From: Paenibacillus thalictri
GTDB taxonomy: Bacteria; Bacillota; Bacilli; Paenibacillales; NBRC-103111
Length of the DNA: 64,000 nt
Assembly (NCBI RefSeq): GCF_004307995.1
Contig: NZ_SIRE01000005.1
Coordinates: forward strand, 62,001-126,000
Direction: 5' to 3'
The notes beneath the pieces were generated by a model, which was not told the DNA's origin, did no database searches, and was given only the letters and a program-made list of their open reading frames with translations. How positions within the stretch are numbered: the stretch's first letter is position 1; each line of letters starts with the position of its first letter. Both the position numbers and the translations under genes were made by a program. Below are positions 62,530 to 64,000 of the stretch, one piece after another.

Positions 62530-63108
62530 TTACTCCACAGCAGCCGTGGAGGCATAACCTTCAAGCACGATTTCCAGCTCGCCTGTTTCAGGGCTGATGA
62601 TGAGCCCGTGGACCGGTAAGTTTCTGGGCAGCAGCGGGTGGTTTCTGATGATGTTGACACTGCCGATGACGCTGTCTCTGACATAATCGAAGCCGGTCAG
62701 CCAACGGTTCAAATCGATGCCGGCATGCTGCAGCGTTTCGATGGTGATGTCGGATACGCCGCGTTCTTTGGCTTTATGAACGACTTCGTCCGGGTTTAAG
62801 CCTGTCATCCCGCAGCCATGATGGCCGATGACGAATATTTCTTCCGCTTCGAGCTGGTACACAGCGACGAGAATACTCCGCATGACGCTCCCGAACGGGT
62901 GAGAGACGACCGCGCCGGCGTTTTTGATGATTTTGGCATCGCCATTGTGCAGATTGAGCGCTTTAGGCATCAGTTCGGTCAACCGGGCGTCCATACAAGT
63001 GATGATCGCCATTTTTTTATCCGGAAACTTGGTTGTTCGGTAAGGCTCGTAAGATTTGCTTTCCACAAATTTTTGGTTATAATCGATCAGTTCGGCTAGT
63101 AATGTCAT
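62530..63108 (-). CDS. Beta-carbonic anhydrase
   Basis: The protein has 192 residues. The zinc ligands and active-site pair are visible in ITCMDARLTELM (Cys, Asp, Arg) and VIGHHGCGMTG (His, Cys). It interconverts carbon dioxide and bicarbonate in the cytoplasm. This short type is common in bacilli. It is convergent with the lipoprotein gene. Confidence 0.9.
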   Translation of the reverse strand: MTLLAELIDYNQKFVESKSYEPYRTTKFPDKKMAIITCMDARLTELMPKALNLHNGDAKIIKNAGAVVSHPFGSVMRSILVAVYQLEAEEIFVIGHHGCGMTGLNPDEVVHKAKERGVSDITIETLQHAGIDLNRWLTGFDYVRDSVIGSVNIIRNHPLLPRNLPVHGLIISPETGELEIVLEGYASTAAVE

Positions 63109-63177
63109 CTATAAAGTCCCCTTCTTTATCGGTATCGTTGTTATCCAATTTTACTTGCAAAGGCTCCATGCCGGCGC

Positions 63178-63510
63178 TTAAGGCTGCGGAACGGATTCGT
63201 ACAACTTCATATTGGTCGAATAAATTTGCTGGCTGCTTTTCAGTTCAAAGCTGCGCCGCGCATCATTGTAATCGATCTTCATCTTGTCCTCGAAAAATAC
63301 TTCGTCTCTCGTTTTGTACGAAACGGCAAAAGGCTCCGATATCGCGGCGATATCGTCCGGATCGGCATGATGCGCAATGCGCAGGGCGGGCACTCCGTTA
63401 ACGGCGCATCCGCAGCCCTCCGTGTCGTATACGAGCCTCAGCCGGGATCCGGGTTCCGCCAGCTTGGGGGCCAGCTCTTTAACGGCAGATTCCGTGAACG
63501 TAATATACAT
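63178..63510 (-). CDS. HesB/IscA-like protein (YqkB type)
   Basis: The protein has 110 residues and starts MYITFTESAVKELAPKL. The segment LVYDTEGCGCAVNGVPAL has a Cys pair, but the two C-terminal cysteines of classical IscA proteins are missing. This matches the YqkB-like subgroup of the HesB fold, whose iron-sulfur role is not proven. Confidence 0.78.
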   Translation of the reverse strand: MYITFTESAVKELAPKLAEPGSRLRLVYDTEGCGCAVNGVPALRIAHHADPDDIAAISEPFAVSYKTRDEVFFEDKMKIDYNDARRSFELKSSQQIYSTNMKLYESVPQP

Positions 63511-63632
63511 GGCACTTCACTCCTTTTTCTGAAAAATAGTATACCACAAATGGCGAACTATTTGCTTCTGTCCGAAGCGCAAAGTATCATCATAAGTAGT
63601 AAAATATCTCATTTGCGAAAGGAGCCGCAACG

Positions 63633-64000
63633 ATGACCGAATACGATGCAAACAAACTTAAGGAGTTTCGCAGCTTTCTCAAAAAAATCAAAAGCTATGA
63701 AGAGGCCGTTGGCCTGATGTATTGGGATTTGCGGACCGGCGCCCCGAAAAAAGGCGTCGAGATGCGTTCGGAGGTGATCGGCGTATTGTCGGGAGAGGCA
63801 TTCCGCCTTTCGACGTCGGAGCAAATGGCCGATTATCTCGACTATTTTTCCGAACCGGGACGCCTTGCCGAATTGGGCTCGATCGATCAGCGCATCGTAA
63901 CGGAATCGAAAAAAGATTACGAGCGCAGCAAAAAAATCCCGCCCGAAAAATATGAAGCTTACGTGGTGCTGACTTCGCAAGCCGAATCCGTCTGGGAAGA
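63633..64000 (+). CDS. M32 carboxypeptidase, N-terminal part (runs off the window)
   Basis: The ATG at 63633 follows AAAGGAG. The 122 visible residues include LKKIKSYEEAVGLMYWDLRT and GAPKKGVEMRSEVIG, typical of the N-terminus of metallo-carboxypeptidases of the Taq family. The HExxH zinc motif would be beyond the window end. Confidence 0.85.
   Translation, partial: MTEYDANKLKEFRSFLKKIKSYEEAVGLMYWDLRTGAPKKGVEMRSEVIGVLSGEAFRLSTSEQMADYLDYFSEPGRLAELGSIDQRIVTESKKDYERSKKIPPEKYEAYVVLTSQAESVWE

Overview
The window looks like a chromosome segment from a Gram-positive, spore-former-like Firmicute of the Paenibacillaceae (Paenibacillus or a close relative). The basis is established family knowledge: large AraC regulators with a membrane sensor domain, LplB/YtcP-type polysaccharide ABC permeases, many lipoprotein binding proteins, strong Shine-Dalgarno sites with GTG/TTG starts, and small families such as DUF309, DUF2294, DUF2269 and a YxcD-like protein. 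Base composition is moderate. No rRNA or tRNA gene was seen.

Layout. 1-1360: end of glcD and glcF (glycolate oxidase). 1.8-7.5 kb: an SH3/glucosaminidase cell-wall protein, a manganese-type ABC operon (mntABCD, minus strand) behind a perfect 22-bp MntR-like palindrome, and a ZIP metal transporter. 7.6-21.4 kb: a rearranged region with three type I-C-like CRISPR arrays (7, 16 and 2 repeats, some damaged), each with its own leader. They are interleaved with two near-identical copies and one remnant of a GH43-like propeller gene. The same region holds an insertion sequence inside a histidine-kinase pseudogene, and an AraC regulator with a polysaccharide ABC transporter and GH43 operon. No cas gene is present. 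21.7-28.7 kb: glycerophosphodiesterase, HAD phosphatase, MarR plus methyltransferase, an SDR lacking the usual catalytic Tyr, an ATPase-LuxR regulator and a truncated DUF2269 gene.

28.8-35.8 kb is the most interesting part. A 52-residue double-glycine-leader peptide gene (32764-32922, plus strand) sits between a minus-strand peptidase-containing ABC exporter carrying two cyclic-nucleotide-binding-like domains, with a cytoplasmic parvulin-like isomerase, and a minus-strand two-component system. The peptide promoter has two TTAAAC repeats 11 bp apart just upstream of a perfect TATAAT. This looks like a self-contained peptide production, export and sensing cassette with a small Cys-free core (DLQTSSKPIVVKKVIRP).

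36.3-44.1 kb: a sialic acid operon (nanA, SGNH esterase, ABC transporter, nanE, ROK kinase, RpiR regulator, NanQ-like). 44.2-47.9 kb: a small protein and retropepsin pair, a YyaL-like protein and a DUF2294 protein. 48.2-54.8 kb: a purine salvage operon combining a spermidine/putrescine-type ABC transporter with nucleoside hydrolase and adenine deaminase. 54.9-64 kb: a TIM-barrel isomerase, a six-repeat GH18 hydrolase, small conserved proteins, a second two-component system with a lipoprotein, beta-carbonic anhydrase, a HesB-like protein and the start of an M32 carboxypeptidase.
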